Origin: Palaemon carinicauda
Lineage: Eukaryota; Arthropoda; Malacostraca; Decapoda; Palaemonidae
Length of the DNA: 64,000 bases
Direction of reading: 5' to 3'
Assembly (NCBI RefSeq): GCF_036898095.1
Contig: NC_090726.1
Span: forward strand, 169,386,066 to 169,450,065
Of this stretch, positions 1 to 21,700 are shown piece after piece (positions within the stretch are counted from its first letter, which is position 1; the number at the start of each line of letters is the position of its first letter). The notes under the pieces were generated by a model. It was given only the letters and a program-made list of their open reading frames with translations, was not told the DNA's origin and did no database searches. The translations under genes and the position numbers were made by a program.

Positions 1-3775
<3,775 letters not shown>

Positions 3776-6700
3776 AGATATAATAAAATATAATGAAATA
3801 TCAAAATATAGAAATGAATTAATATTATATAAAGGAATATAAATATATAGAAATGCAATGCTATATAACGGAATATAAAAATATAGAAATGAAATAATAT
3901 AATATAATGGAATATAAAAATATAGAAATTAAACAATATAATATAATGGAATATAAAAATATAGAAATGAAATAATATAATATAATAGAATATAAAAATA
4001 TGAAAAATAAATAATAGAGTATAATAGAATATAAAAGGATAAAAATGAAATAATATAATATAATAGAATGAAACATATAAAATTTAAATATTATAATTTA
4101 ATGGCATATAAAAATGAAATAATATAATATAATGGAATATATAAACATAAAAATTAGTTATAATATAATGCGATATAGAATATAAAAATGAAATAATGTA
4201 ATATAATGGGATATAAAAATATAGAGATAAAATAATATAATATAATGGAAAATAAAAAAACAAAAATAAAATAATATAAAATTAAGGAATATAAAAATAT
4301 AGAAATAAAATAATATAATATAATGGAATATATAAATATAAAAATAAAATAATATAATATAATGGAATATAAAAATAAAAAAAATAAATAATATAATATA
4401 ATGAAATATAAAAATATATAAATAAAATAATATAACATCAAGGAATATAAAAAAATGAAAATAAAATTATATAACATAATGGAATATACAAATATAAGAA
4501 TAAAATAATATAACATAATGGAATAACAAATGTAAAAATAAAATTATATTTATTATGGAATAGAAAAATAGAAAAATAAAATAATATAACATTATGGCAT
4601 ATCAAAATATAAAAATAGAATAATATATCATAATGGAATATAAAAATATAAAAATAAAATAATATAATATGATGGAATATGAAGATATAAAAATAAAATA
4701 ATATAATATAATGGAATATAATAATATAGAACTAAAAAATTATAATAAAATGGAATATAAAAATATAAAAAAAAATAATTTAATATAATGGAATATAAAA
4801 ACATAAAAATAAAATTATATATTAAAACAGAATAAAAAAATAAAAAAATAAGATAATATTATATAATAGTATATAAAAATATGAAAATTAATTAATATAA
4901 TATAATGGAATATAAAAATATAGAAATTAAAAAATATAATATATAATATAAAAATATAAAAATAAAATAATATAATTAAATGAAATAAAAAATATAAAAA
5001 TAAAATAATATAAGATAATGGAATATGAAATTGTAAAAATAAGATAATATAATAGAATAAAAAAATGTAAAAATAAATTGATATAATATAATAGAATATA
5101 AAAATATAAAAATAAAATAATATAATATATTGGAATATGTAAAAGTAAAAATAAAATAATATAATATAATGGAATATAGAATTCTAAAACTAAAGTAATA
5201 TAATATAATGGAAAATAAAAATATAAAAATAATATAATATAATATAATGGAATATAAAAGCATAAAAATAAAATAATATAATATAATGGAATATTAAAAT
5301 ATAAAAATAAAATAATATAATAACATGGAATATAAAAATATAAAAATAAAATAATATAATATAATGGAATATAAAAATATGTAAATAAAATAATATAATA
5401 TAATGGCATATAAAAATATGAAAATAAAAAATATAATATAATGGAATGTAAAAATATGAATATAAAAGAATATCATATAATGGAATATAAAAATATGAAA
5501 ATAAATTAATATAATATAATTAGATATAAAAATAAATAAATAAGAAAATATAATATAAAGGAAAATAAAAATAAAAGAATAAAATAATATGATATAATGG
5601 AATATAATAATATAAAAGTAAAAAAATATAATATAATAGAATATAAAAATATAAAAATAAAATAGTATAATATAATAGAATATAAAAATGTAAAAATAAA
5701 ATAATATGATGTAATGGAATATAAAAATATAAACATAAAATGATATAATATAATGGAATATAAAAATATAAAAATAAAACTATATAATATAATGGAATAT
5801 AAAAATATAAAAATAAAATTATATAATATAATGGAATATAAAAATATAAAAATAAAATAATATCATATAATGGAATATAAAAATGTAAAACTAAAAAAAT
5901 ATAATATAATGGAATATGAAAATTTAAAAATTAAATATTATAATAAAATGGAATATAAAAATGTAAAAATAAAATACTATAATATAAAGAAATATAAAAT
6001 ACAGAAATAAAATAATATAATATAATGGAATATAAAAATGTAAAAAAAAATATAATATAAAGGAATATAAAATTGTAAAAATAAAATAACACAATGGAAT
6101 AAAAAAATGTGAAAAAAATAATATTATATAATGGAATGTAAAAATTTAAAAGTAAAATAATATAATATAATGGAATATAAAAATTTAAAAATAAAATAAT
6201 ATAATATAATGGAATATAAAAATGTAAAAATAAAACAATATAATATAAAGGAAAATAAAAATATAGAAAAAAAATAATATAACATACTGGAATATAAAAA
6301 TATAAAAATAAAATAATATAACATAATGGAATATCAAAATACAAAAATAAAATAATATAACATAATGGGATATAAAAATATAAAGAAAATAATATAACAT
6401 AATGGAATATAAAAATATAAAAATAAAATAATATAACATAATGGAGTATGAAAATATAAAAATAAAATAATATAACATAATGGAATATCAAAATATAAAA
6501 ATAAAATAATATAACATAATGGAATATCAAAATATAAAAATCAAATTATAACATAATGGGATATCAAAATATAAGAATAAAATAATATAAAACAATGGTA
6601 TATCAAAATATAAAAAATAAAATAATATAACATAATGGAATATCAAAATATAAAAATAAAATTGAATATAATAATGGAAAATAAAGATATAAAAATGAAA

Positions 6701-9700
6701 TAATATAATATAATGGAATATAAAAATGAAAAAAATATTATATGAAATATAAAAATATAAAAATAAAATAATATAATATAATGGAATATAAAAATATAAA
6801 AATAGAATTATATAATAAAACGGAATACAAAAATATGAAATTAAAATAATAATATAAAAACATAAAAATATAAAAATATAAAAATAAAATACTATATAAT
6901 GGAATATAAAAAAAATATAATAGAATAGAATATAAAAATATAAAAATAAAATAATATAATTTAATGAAATGTAAAAATAGAATAATATAATATTATGAAA
7001 TATGAAAATGTAAAAATAAAATAATATGATATAATGGAATATAAAAGTGTTAAAGTTAAATAATATTAGACAATGGAATATAAAATTATAAAAATAAAAT
7101 AATATAATGGAATAAAGAAATGTAAAAATAGAATAATATAATATAATGGAATATAAAGATATAAAAATAAAATCATAAATATATTGGAATATAAAAATGT
7201 AAAAATAAAATAATATAATATAATGGAATCTAAAAATATAAAAATAAAATAATATAATATAATGGAATATAGAAATATAAGAATAAAATTATATAATAAA
7301 ATTGAATATAAAAATATAAAGATAGAATAATATAATATAATAAAATATAAAAATATAAAAATAAAATAATATAATACAATGGAATATAAAAATATATAAA
7401 TGAAATAATATAATATAATGGAATATAAAAATATAATAATAATATAATATAATGGAATGTAAAAATATGAAAATAAAATATAATATAACGAAATGTAAAA
7501 GTACGAAAATAAAAGAATATCATGTAATGGAATATGAAAATGAAATGATATATATAAAGGAATATGAAAATGAAATAATATCACATAATGGAATAAAAAA
7601 AATAAAAATAAAATAATATAATATAATGGAATATAAAAGTACAAAAAACAAAATAATATAATATAATGGAATATAAAAATATAAAAACAAAATAATACAA
7701 TATAATAGAATATAAAAGTAAAAAAATAAAATAATATAATATAATGGAATATAATTATATGAAAGTAAAATAATATAATATAATGGAATATAAAAATGTA
7801 AAAATAAAATAGTATAATATAATGGAATATAAAAATTTAAAAATAAAATATGATATAATAGAATATAAAAATATAAAAATAAAACAATATAATATAATGG
7901 AATATAAAAATATAAAAATAAAAAATATAATATAATAGAATATAAAAATATAAAAATTAAATTATATATTATAATGGAATATAAAAATATAAGAATAAAA
8001 TAATATAATATAATGCAATATAAAAATGAAAAAAAATAATATTATATAATGGAATATGAAGATTTAAAAATAAAATAATATAATATAATGGAATATAAAA
8101 ATATGAAAATAAAATTATATAATATATTGGAATATAAAAATATAAAAATGTAATAATATAATATAATATAATGGAATATAAAAATGTAAAAATTAAATAA
8201 TATAATATAATGGGATATAAAAATGTAAAAATAAAATATGATAAAATGGAATTTGAAATTGTAAAAATAAAATAATATAATGGAATATAAAAATGTAAAA
8301 ATAAAATAATAAAATTTAATGGAATATAAAAATGTGAAAATAAAATAATATAATATAATGGAATATAAAAATGTGAAAATAAAAAAATATAATATAAAGG
8401 AATATAAAAATATAAAAATAAAATAATATAACAAAATGGAAAATAAAAAAAATAAAAATAAGATAATATAACAATGGAATATCAAAATATAAAAATAAAA
8501 TAATATAACATAATGGAATATAAAAATATAAAAATAAAATAATATAACATAATGGAATATCAAAATATAAAAATAAAATAATATAACATAACGGAATATA
8601 AAATATAAAAATCAAATTATATAACAATAGAATATAAAAATATAAAAATAAAATGACATAACATAATATAATATCAAAATATAAAAATGAAATAATATAA
8701 CATACTGGAATACAAAAATATAAAAATAAAATAATATAACATAATGGAATATAAAAATATAAAAATAAAATATCATAACAATGGAATATATAAATATAAA
8801 AATAAAATATTATAACATAATGTAATATAAAAATATGAAAACAAAATGATATAACAATGGAATATGAAAATAGAAAAATAGAATATTATAACATAATGGA
8901 ATATAAAATATAAAAACAAAATAATACAACATAATGGAATATAAAAATGAAATGATATAACAAAGTAATATAAAAATATAAAAATTAAATAATAAAACAT
9001 AATGGAATATAAAATTTTAAAAATAAAATATTATAACATAATGGAATATAGATATATAAAAACAAAATGATATAATATAATGGAGTTTAAAAATATAAAA
9101 ATAAAATAATATAACGTAATAGAATATCGAAATATCAAAATAAAATAATATAACATAATGAAATATAAAAATATAAAAATGAAATAATATAACTTAATAG
9201 AATATCAAAATATAAATATAAAATAATATAATATAATAGAATATAAAAATATAAAAATAAAATTATATAATATAATGGAATATAAAAATATAAAAAATAA
9301 AACAAAAATAATATAATGGAATATAAAAATGTAAAAATAAAATAATATAATATAATGGAAAATAAAAGTGTAAAAATAAAATAATAAAATATAAAGGAAT
9401 ATAAAAATATAGAAATAAAATAATATAATATAATGGAATATAAAAATGTAAAAATTAAATAATATAATATAAAAGAATATAAAATTGTAAAAATAAAATA
9501 ATATAATGGAATGATAAAAATCTAAAAATTAAATAATATAATAAAATAGAATATAAAAATGTAAAAATAAAGTAATATAATATAATGGAATATAAAAATG
9601 TAAAAAAGAAATAATATAATATAAAGGAATATAAAAATATAAAAATAAAATAATATAACATACTGGAATATAAAAATATAAAAATAAAATAATATAACAT

Positions 9701-12700
9701 AATGGAACATCAAAATACGAATATAAAATAATATAACATAATGGGATATAAAAATATAAAAATAAATAATATAACATAATGGAATATCAAAATAATATTG
9801 AATAATATAATGGAAAAAAAATAAAAAAAATAATATAATATAAGGGAATATGAAAATTAAAAAAAATTATTATATAATGGAATATAAAAATATAAAAATT
9901 AAATATATAATAAAATGGAATACAAAAATATATAATTAAAATTATATAATATAATGGTATATAAAAATATTAAAATAAAATGATATAATATATTGGAATA
10001 CAAAAATGAAAAAAATATAATATGATAGAATATAAAAATATAAAACTAAAATGATATAATATAATGAAATATAAAAATGTAAAAATAGAATAATATAATA
10101 TAATGAATTATAGAAATGTTAAAATAAAATAATATCATATAATGGAATATATAAATGTAAAAATAAAATAATATTAGATAATAAAATATAAAATTATAAA
10201 AATAAAATAATACAATGGAATAAAAAAGTGTAAAAATAGATTAATATAATATAATGGAATATAAAGATATAAAAATAAAATAATATATATATCGGAATAT
10301 GAAAATGTAAAAATAAAATAATATGATATAATGGAATATAGAAATATAAAAATAAAATAATATAATATAATGGAATATAAAAATATGAAAATAAAATAAT
10401 ATAATATAATGGAATATGAAAATTTAGAAATAAAAAAAATATAATATAATGGAATATAAAAATACAAAAATAAAATAATATAATATAATGGAATATAAAA
10501 ATATAAAAATAAAATAATATAATATGATGGAATATAAAATTATATAAATAAATAATATAATATAATGGAATATAAAAATATAATAATAATATAATATAAT
10601 GGAATGTAAAAATATGAAAATAAAATATAATATAATGGAATGTAAAAATATGAAAACAAAAGAATATCATGTAATGGAATATGAAAATATAAAAATAATA
10701 TAATATCATATAGTGGAATATAAAAATATTAAAATAAGATAATATAATATAATGGAATATAGAAGTACAAAAATAAAATAATATAATATAATAGGATATA
10801 AAACAATAAAAATATAATAATACAATATAATAGAATATAAAAATATAAAAATAAAATAATATAATATAATGGAATATAATTATATAAAAGAAAATAATAT
10901 AATATGATGGAATGTAAAAATATATAAATAAAAGAGTATAATTTAATGGAATATAAATATATAAAAATAAAATAATATAATTTAATGGAATATAAAAATA
11001 TAAAAATAAAATAATATAATTTAATGGAATATAAAAATATGAAAATGAAATTATATAATATAATGGTATATAAAAATATGAAAATAAAATAATATAATAT
11101 AATGAAATATAAAAATGTAAAAATAGAATAATATAATATAATGGAATATGAGGATTTAAAAATAAAATAATATAATATAATGGAATATAAAAATATGAAA
11201 ATAAAATTATATATTATAAAGGAATATAAAAATATAATAATAAAATAATATAATATAATGGAATATAAAGATGTGAAAATAGAATAATATAATATATTGG
11301 AATATAAAAATGTAAAAATAAAATATGATATAATGGAATTTGAAATTGTAAAAATAAAATAATATAATGGAATATAAAAATGTAAAAATAAAATAAGATA
11401 ATATAATGGAATTAAAAAGGTAAAAATAAAATAATATAATATTAAGGATTATAAAAATATAAAAATAAAATAATATAACAATGGAAAATGAAAAAAATAA
11501 AAAGAATAAAATAACATATTGGGATATCAAAATATAAAAATAAAATAATATAACATAATGGAATATAATAATATAAAAATGAAATATTATAACATAATGT
11601 AATATAAAAATATAAAAACAAAATAATATAACAATGGAATATAAAAATATAAAAATAGAATATTATAACATAATGGAATATAAAATATAAAAACAAAATA
11701 ATATAACCTAATGGAATATAAAAATAAAATAATATAACAAAGTAATATAAAAATATAAAAATTAAATAACATAACATAATGGAATATAAAATTTAAAAAA
11801 TAAAATAATATAACATTATGGAGTATAGAAATATAAAAATAAAATGATAAAATATAATGGAGTATAAAAATATAAAAATAAAATGATATAACATAATAGA
11901 ATATCAAAATATAGAAATAAAATAATATAACATAATGAAATAGAAAAATATAAAAAGAAAATAATACAACAATGGAATATCAAAATATAAATATAAAATA
12001 ATATAATATAATGGGATAAAAAATATAAAAATTAAATAATATAATATAATGGAATATAAAAATAAAAAAATAAAAAGAATAAAATATATTGAATATAAAG
12101 ATTTAAAAATAAAATAATATAATATAAAAGAATATAAAATTGTAAAAATAAAATAATATAATGGAATAATAAAAAGGTAAAAATAAAATAATATAATATA
12201 ATGGAATATAAAAATGTAAAAACAAAGTAATATAATATAATGGAATATAAAAATATAGAAATAAAATAATATAACATACTGGAATATAAAAATATAAAAA
12301 GAAAATAATATAACTTAATGGAATATAAAATATAAATATAAAATAATATAATATAATGGAATATAAAAATATAAAAATTAAATTATATAATATAATGGAA
12401 TATAAAAATAAAAAAATAAAAAGAATAAAATATAATGGAATATGAAAATTTAAAAATAAAATAATATAATATAAAAGAATATAAAATTGTAAAAATAAAA
12501 TAATATAATGGAATTATAAAAAGGTAAAAATGAAATAATATAATATAATGGAATATAAAAATGTAATAATAAAATAATATAATATGAAGGAATATAAAAA
12601 TATAGAAATAAAATAATATAACATACTGGAATATAAAAATATAAAAATAAAATGATATAACATAATGGAATATCAAAATGCAAAAATAAAATAATATAAC

Positions 12701-15700
12701 ATAAAGGGATATAAAAATATAAAAATAAAATAATATATATTAAGGGAATATAAAAATATAAAAATAAAATATTATAACATCATAGAATATCAAAATATAA
12801 AATTAAAATAATATAACATAAATAGAATATCAAAATATAAAAATAAAATGAAAACATAATGAGATATCAAAATATAAAAAAAAGATAACATAACATAATG
12901 GTATATCAAAATATAAAAATAAAATAATAAAACATAATGGAATATCAAAATATGAAAATAATATCGAATAATATAATGGAAAATAAAAATAAGAGAATAA
13001 AAGGGAATATAAAAATTTAAAAATAGAATATTATATGATGGAATATAAAAATATAAAACTGAAATAATATAATATAATGGAATATAAAAATATAAAAATA
13101 AAATTATATAATAAAATGGAATACAAAAATATATAATAAAAATTATATAATATAATGGTATATAAAAATATAAAAAGTAAAATAATATAATATAATGGAA
13201 TATAAAAATAAAATAAAATATAATATAATAGAATATAAAAATATAAAAATAAAATTATATAATTAAATGAAATATAAAAATGTATAATTAAAATAATATA
13301 ATATAAAAAAATATAAAAATGTTAAAATAAAATAATATAATATAATGATATATAAAAATGTAAAAATAAAATAATATTAGATAATGGAATATAAAATTAT
13401 AAAAATAAAATAATATAATGGAATAAAAAAATTTAAAAATAGATTAATATAATATAATGGAATATAAAGATATAAAAATAAAATAATATATATATCGGAA
13501 TATTAAAATGTAAAATTAAAATAATATGTTATAATGGTATATAAAAATATAAAAATAAGATAATATAATATAATGGAATATAAAAATATAAAAATAAAAT
13601 AATATAATATAATGGAATATGAAAATTTACAAATAAAATAATATAATATAATGGAATATAAAAATATAAAAATAAAATTATATAATATAATGGAATATAA
13701 AAATATAAATATAAAATAATATAATATGATGGAATAAAAAAATATATAAATAAAATAATATAATATAATGGATTATAAAAATATAATAATAATATAATAT
13801 AATGGAATGTAAAAATATGAAAATAAAATATAATATAATGGAATGTGAGAATATGAAAATAAAAAAATATCATGTAATGGAAAATGAAAATATGAAAATG
13901 AAATAATATCTTATAATGGAATATAAAAATATAAAAAAATTATAATAAAATATAATGGAATATAAAAGTACAAAAATAAAATAATGTAATATAATGGGAT
14001 ATAAAATAATTAAAATATAATAATACAATATAATAGAATATAAAAATATAAAAATAAAATAATATAATGGAATATAATTATATAGAAGTAAAATATTATA
14101 ATATAATGGAATGTAAAAATGTAAAAATAAAATAGTATAATTTAATGGAATATAAAAATATAAAAATAAAATAATATAATTTATTGGAATATAAAAATAT
14201 AAAAATAAAAAAATATAATTTAAAGGAATATAAAAATATAAAAATAAAATAATATAATTTAATGGAATACAAAAATATAAAAATAAAATAATATAATTTA
14301 ATGGAATATAAAAATATAAAAATGAAAATATATAATATAATGGAATATAAAAATATAAAAATAAAATAATATAATATAATGAAATATAAAAATGTAAAAA
14401 ATAAAATAATATAATATAATGGAATGAAGATTTAAAAATAAAAAAAATATAATATAATGGAATATAATAATATGAAAAAAAATTATATAATATAATGGAA
14501 TATAAAAATATAAAAATAAAATAATATAATATAATATAATGGAATATAAAAATGTAAAAATAAAATAATATAATATATTGGAATATAAAAATGTAAAAAT
14601 AAAGTATGATATAATGGAATTTGAAATTGTAAAAATAAAAAAATATGATGGAATATAAAAATGTAAAAATAAAATAATATAATATAATGGAATTAAAAAT
14701 GTAAAAATAAAATAATATAATATAAAGGATTATAAAAATATAAAAATAAAATAATATAACATAATGGAAACTAAAAAAAATAAAAAAAATAATATAACAT
14801 ATTGGAATATCAAAATATAAACATAAAATAATATAACATAATTGAATATGAAAATCTAAAAATAAAATAATATAACATAATGGAATATCAAAATATAAAA
14901 GTAAAATAATATAAAATAATTGAATATAAAATATAAAAATAAAATAATATAACAATAGAATATGAAAATATAAAAATAAAATAAACTAACATAATAGAAT
15001 ATAAAAATATAAAAATAAAATAATATAACATAATGGAATATGAAAATATAAAAATAAAATAATATAACATAATGGAATATTATAAAAATATAAAAATAAA
15101 ATATTATAACATAATGGAATATCAAAAGATAAAAGTAAAATAATATAAAATAATTGAATATAAAATATAAAAATAAAATAATATAACAATAGAATATGAA
15201 AATATAAAAATAAAATAAACTAACATAATAGAATATAAAAATATAAAAATAAAATAATATAACATATTGATATATCAAAATATAAAAATAAAATAATATA
15301 ACATAATGGAATATCAAAATATAAAATAGAATTGAATAATACAATGGAAAATAAAAATATGAAAATAAAATAATATAATATAATGGATAAAAATGTAAAA
15401 ATAGAACAATATTATATAATGGAATATAAAAATATAAAAATGAAATAATATAATATAATGGAGTATAAAAATATAAAAATAAAATTATATGATAAAAAGG
15501 AATGCAAAAAAATAAAATTAAAATTATATAATATAATGGTATATAAAAATATAAAAATAAAATAATATAATATAATGGAATATAAAAAAAATATAATAGA
15601 ATAGAATATAAAAATATAAAAATAAAATAATATAATTTAATGAAATCTGAAAATGTAAAAATAAAATAATATAATATAATGAAATATACAAATGTAAAAA

Positions 15701-18700
15701 TAAAATAATATAAATATAATGGAATATAGAAATGTAAAAAAAAATAAAATTAGATAATGTAATATAAAATTATAAAAATAAAATAATATAATTCAATAAA
15801 AAATTTAAAAATAGATTGATATAATATAATGGAATATAAAGATATAAAAATAATAAATTATATATTGGAATATAAAAATGTAAAAATAAAGTAATATAAT
15901 ATAATGAAATATAAAAATATAAAAATAAAATAATATAATATAATTGAATATAAAAATATATAAATAAAATAATATAATATAATGGAATGTGAAAATTTAA
16001 AAATCATATAACATAATACAATGGAATATAAAAATATGAAAATGAAATAATATATTGTAATTGAATATAAAAATATAAAAATGAAATATTATCATATAAT
16101 GGAATATAAAAATATATAAATAAAATAATATAATATAATGGAATATAAAAATATAAAAATAATATAATATAATGGAATGTAAAAATATGAAAATAAAATA
16201 ATATAATATAATGGAATGTAAAAATATGAAAATAAAAGAATATCATGTAATGGAATATTCAAATATGAAAATGAAATATCATATAATGAAATTTAAAAAT
16301 ATAAAAATTAAATAATATAATTTAATGGAATATGAAAATGTAAAAATAAAATAGTATAATATAATGGAATATAAAAATTTTAAAATAAAATAATATGATA
16401 TTATAGAATATAAAATAAAAAAATAAAGCAATATAATATAATGGAATATAAAAATGAAAAAATAAAATAATATAATATAATGGAATATAAAAATGTAAAA
16501 ATAAAATTATATAATATAATGGAATATGAAGATTTAAAAATAAAATGATATAATATAATGGAAAATAAAAATATGAAAATAAAATTATATAATATAATGG
16601 AATATGAAAATATAAAAATAATATAATATAATATAATATAATGGAATATAAAAATGTAAAAATAAGATAATATAATATAATGGAATATAAAAATGTAAAA
16701 ATAAAATATGATATAATGGAATTTGAAATTGTAAAAATAAAATAATATAATGGAATATAAAAATGTAAAAGTAAAATAATATAATATAATGGAATATAAA
16801 AATGTAAAAATAATATAATATAATATAATGGAATATAAAAATAAAATAACATTATAGAAATGAATATAAAAATAAAATAATATAACATAATGGAAAATAA
16901 AAATATAAAAATAAAATAATATAACATAATGGAATATCAAAATATAAAAATAAAATAATATAACATAATGGAATATCAAAATATAAAAGTAAAATAATAT
17001 AACATAATGGAATATAAATTATAAAAATAAAATTATATAATATAATAGAATATGAAAATATGAAAATAAAATAACATAACATAATAGAATATCAATATAA
17101 AAAAATAAAATAATATAACCTAATGAAATATAAAAATATAAATATAAAATAATATAACATAATGGAATATAAAATAATAAAAATAAAATATTATAACATA
17201 ATGAAATATAAAAATATGAAAAAATAAAATGATATAACTTAATGGAATATCAAAATATAAACATAAAATAATATAATATAATGGAATATAAAAATAAAAA
17301 AAAAATTATATAGTATAATGAAATATAAAAATTTAGAATAAAAAAATATAACATAATGGAATATAAAAATGTAAAAATAAAATAATATAATATAATGGAA
17401 TATAAAAATATAAAAATAAAATTATATAATAAAAAGGAATACAAAAATATAAAATTAAAATTATATAATATGATGGTAAATAAGAATATAAAAATTAAAT
17501 AATATAATATAATGGAATATAAAAATAAAAAAAATATAATAGAATAGAATATAAAAAGAAAAAAAGAAAAAAATATAATTTAATGAAATATAAAAATGTA
17601 AAAATTAAACAATATAATATAATGGGATATAAAAATGTAAAAATAAAATAATACAATATAATGGAATTTGAAAATGTAAAAATAAAATAATATTAGATAA
17701 CGGAATATAAAATTATGAAAATAAAATAATATAATGGAATGAAAAAAATTAAGAAATAGATTAATATAATATAAAGGAATATAAAGATATAAAAATAAAA
17801 TAATATATATTGGAATATAAAAATGTAAAAATAAAATAATATAATATAATGGAATATAAAAATATAAAAATAAAATAATATAATATAATTGAATATAAAG
17901 ATATAAAAATAAAATAATATAATATAATGGAATATGAAAATTTTAAAATAATATAATATAATATAATGGAATATAAAAATATAAAAATAAAATAATATAA
18001 TATAATTGAATATAAAAATATAAAAATAAAATAATATTATATAATGGAATATAAAAAAATTTAAATAAAATAATATAATATAATGGAATATAAAATATAA
18101 TAATAATATAATATAATGGAATGTAAAAATATAAAACTAAAATTTTATAATATAATGGAATGTAAAAATATGAAAATAAAAGATTATCATGTAATGGAAT
18201 ATGCAAATATGAAAATAAAATATATAATGAAATTTAGAAATATAAGAATTAAATAATATAATATAATGGAATATAAAAATACAAAAATAAAATAATATAA
18301 TATAATGGGATATAAAAATATAAAAATAAAATAAAACAAAATAATAAAATATAAAAATATAAAAATAAAATAATATAATATAATGGAGTATGAAAATGTA
18401 AAAATAAAATAGTATTATATAAAGGAATATAAAAATTTTAAAATAAAATAATATGATATAATAGAATATGAAATAAAAAAATAAAAATATATAATATAAT
18501 GGAATATAAAAATATAAAAATAAAATAATATAATATAATGGAATATAAAAATGTGAAAATGAAACTATATAATATAATGGAATATGAAGATATAAAAATA
18601 AAATATTATAATAAAAGGGAAGATAAAAATATGAAAATAAAATTATATAATATAATGGAATATAAAAATATAAAAAAAAATAATATAATATAATATAATG

Positions 18701-21700
18701 GAATATAAAAATGTAAAAATAAAATAATATAATATAACGGAATATAAAAATGTAAAAACAAAATATGATATAATGGAATTTGAAATTGTGAATATAAAAT
18801 AATATAATGGAATATAAAAATGTAAAAGTAAAATAATATAATATAATGGAATATAAAAATGTAAAAATAAAATAATATAATATAATGGAATATAAAAAAA
18901 TAAAAATAAAATAACATTATAGAAATGAATAAAAAATATAAAAATAAAATAATATAACATAATGGAATATAAAAATATAAAAATAAATAATATAACATAA
19001 TGGAATATCAAGAAATAAAAATAAAATAATATAACATAATGTAATGTAAAATATAAAAATAAAATTATATAACATAATAGAATATAAAAATATAAAAATA
19101 AAATAACATAACATGATAGATTATCAAAATATAAAATATATATAATATAACATAATGGAATATAAAAATATAAAAACAAAATAATGTAACATAATGGAAT
19201 ATCAAAATATAAAAACGAAATATTATAACATAATGGAATATATAAATATAAAAATAAAATATTATAACATAATGTAATATAAAAATATAAAAAATAAATA
19301 ATATAACATAATGGAATATGAAAATAATAAGATAAAATATTATAATATAATGGAATATATAATATAAAAACAAAATAATATAACATAATAGAATATAAAA
19401 ATAAAAAAATAAAAAAATATAACAATAGAATATCAAAATAAAAAAATAAAATAATGTAACATAGTGAAATATAAAAATATAAAAATAAAATAATATAACT
19501 TAATTGAATATCAAAATATAAACATAAAATAATATAATATAATGGAATTTAAAAATATAAAAATAAAATTATATATTATAATGAAATATAAAAAGGTAAA
19601 AATAAAATAATATAAAATATTGGAATATAAAAATGTATAAATAAAATAGTATAATATAATGGAATATAAAAGTGTAAAAATAAAATAATATAATATAATG
19701 GAATATAAAAATTTAAAAATAAATAATATAATATAAAGTAATATAAAAATATAGAAATAAAATAATATAATATAAAATGAAATATAAAAATCTGAAATAA
19801 AATAATATAATATAAAGGATTATAAAATTGTAAAAAATAAAATAATATAATAGAATATAAAAATGTAAAAATAAAATAATAAAATATAGAGGAATATAAA
19901 AATTTAGAAATAAAATAATATAACATACTGGATTATAAAAATATAAAAATAAAATAACATAACGTAATGGAATATCAAAATGCAAAAATAAAATAACATA
20001 ATTGGATATAATAATATAAAAAAAATAATATAACATAATGGAATGAAGAAATATATAAATAAAATAATATAACATTATGGATTATCAAAATATAAAAATA
20101 GAATAATATAACATAATGGAATATCAAAAGATAAAATTAAAATGATAACATAATGGGATATCAAAATATAAAAATAAGATGATATAACATAATGGTATAT
20201 CAAAATATTAAAATAAAATAATATAACATAATGGAATATCAAAATATAAAATAGAATTGAATAATATAATGGAAAATAAAAATATGGAATTAAAATAACA
20301 TAGTATAATGGATAAAAATGTAAAAATAGAACAATATTATATAATGGAATATAAAAATATAAAAATGAAATAATATAATATAATGGAGTATAAAAATATA
20401 AAAATAAAATTTTATAATAAAAAGGAATACAAAAAAATAAAATTAAAATTATATAATATAATGGTATATAAAAATGTAAAAATAAAATAATATCATATAA
20501 TGGAATATAAAAATAGAAAAATATAATAGAATAGAATATAAAAATAAAATAATATAATTTAATGAAATATAAAAATGTAAAAATGAAATAATATAATATA
20601 ATGAAATATAAAAATGTAAAAATTAAATAATATAAATATAATGGAATATAAAAATATAAAAATAAAATAATATTAGATAATGTAATATAAAATTATAAAA
20701 ATAAAATAATATAATGGAATAAAAAATTTAAAAATAGATTAATATAATATAATGGAATACAAAGATATAAAAATAAAATAATATATATTGGAATATAAAA
20801 ATGTAAAAATAAAATAATATAATATAATGGAATATAAAAATATAAAAATAAAATAATATAATATAATTGAATATAAAAACATAAAAATAAAATAATATAA
20901 TATAATGGAATATGAAAATTTAAAAATCATATAATATAATACAATGGAATATAAAAATATAAAAATGAAATAATATAATATAATTGAATATAAAAATATA
21001 AAAATAAAATATTATTATATAATGGAATATAAAAATATATAAATAAAATAATATATTATAATAGAATATAAAAATATAATAATAATATAATATAATGGAA
21101 TGTAAAATTATGAAAATAAAATAATATAATATAATGAAATGTAAAAATATGAAAATAAAAGAATATCATGTAATGGAATATGCAAATATGAAAATGAAAT
21201 ATCATATAATGAAATTTAAAAATATAAAAATTAAATAAAATAATTTAATGGAATATGAAAATGTAAAAAAAAAATAGTATAATATAATGGAATATAAAAA
21301 TTTTAAAATAATATATGATATTATAGAATATAAAATAAAAAAATAAAACAATATAATATAATGGAATATAAAAATGAAAAAATAAAAAAATAAAAAATAA
21401 TGGAATATAAAAATGTAAAAATAAAATTATATAATATAATGGAATATGGAGATTTAAAAATAAAATAATATAATATAATGGAAAATAAAAATATGAAAAT
21501 AAAATTATATAATATAATGGAATATGAAAATATAAAAATAATATAATATAATATAATATGATGGAATATGAAAATTTAAAAATAGAATAATATAATCTAA
21601 TGGAATATAAAAATGTAAAAATAAAATATGATATAATGGAATTTGAAATTGTAAAAATAAAATAATATAATGGAATATAAAAATGTAAAAGTAAAATAAT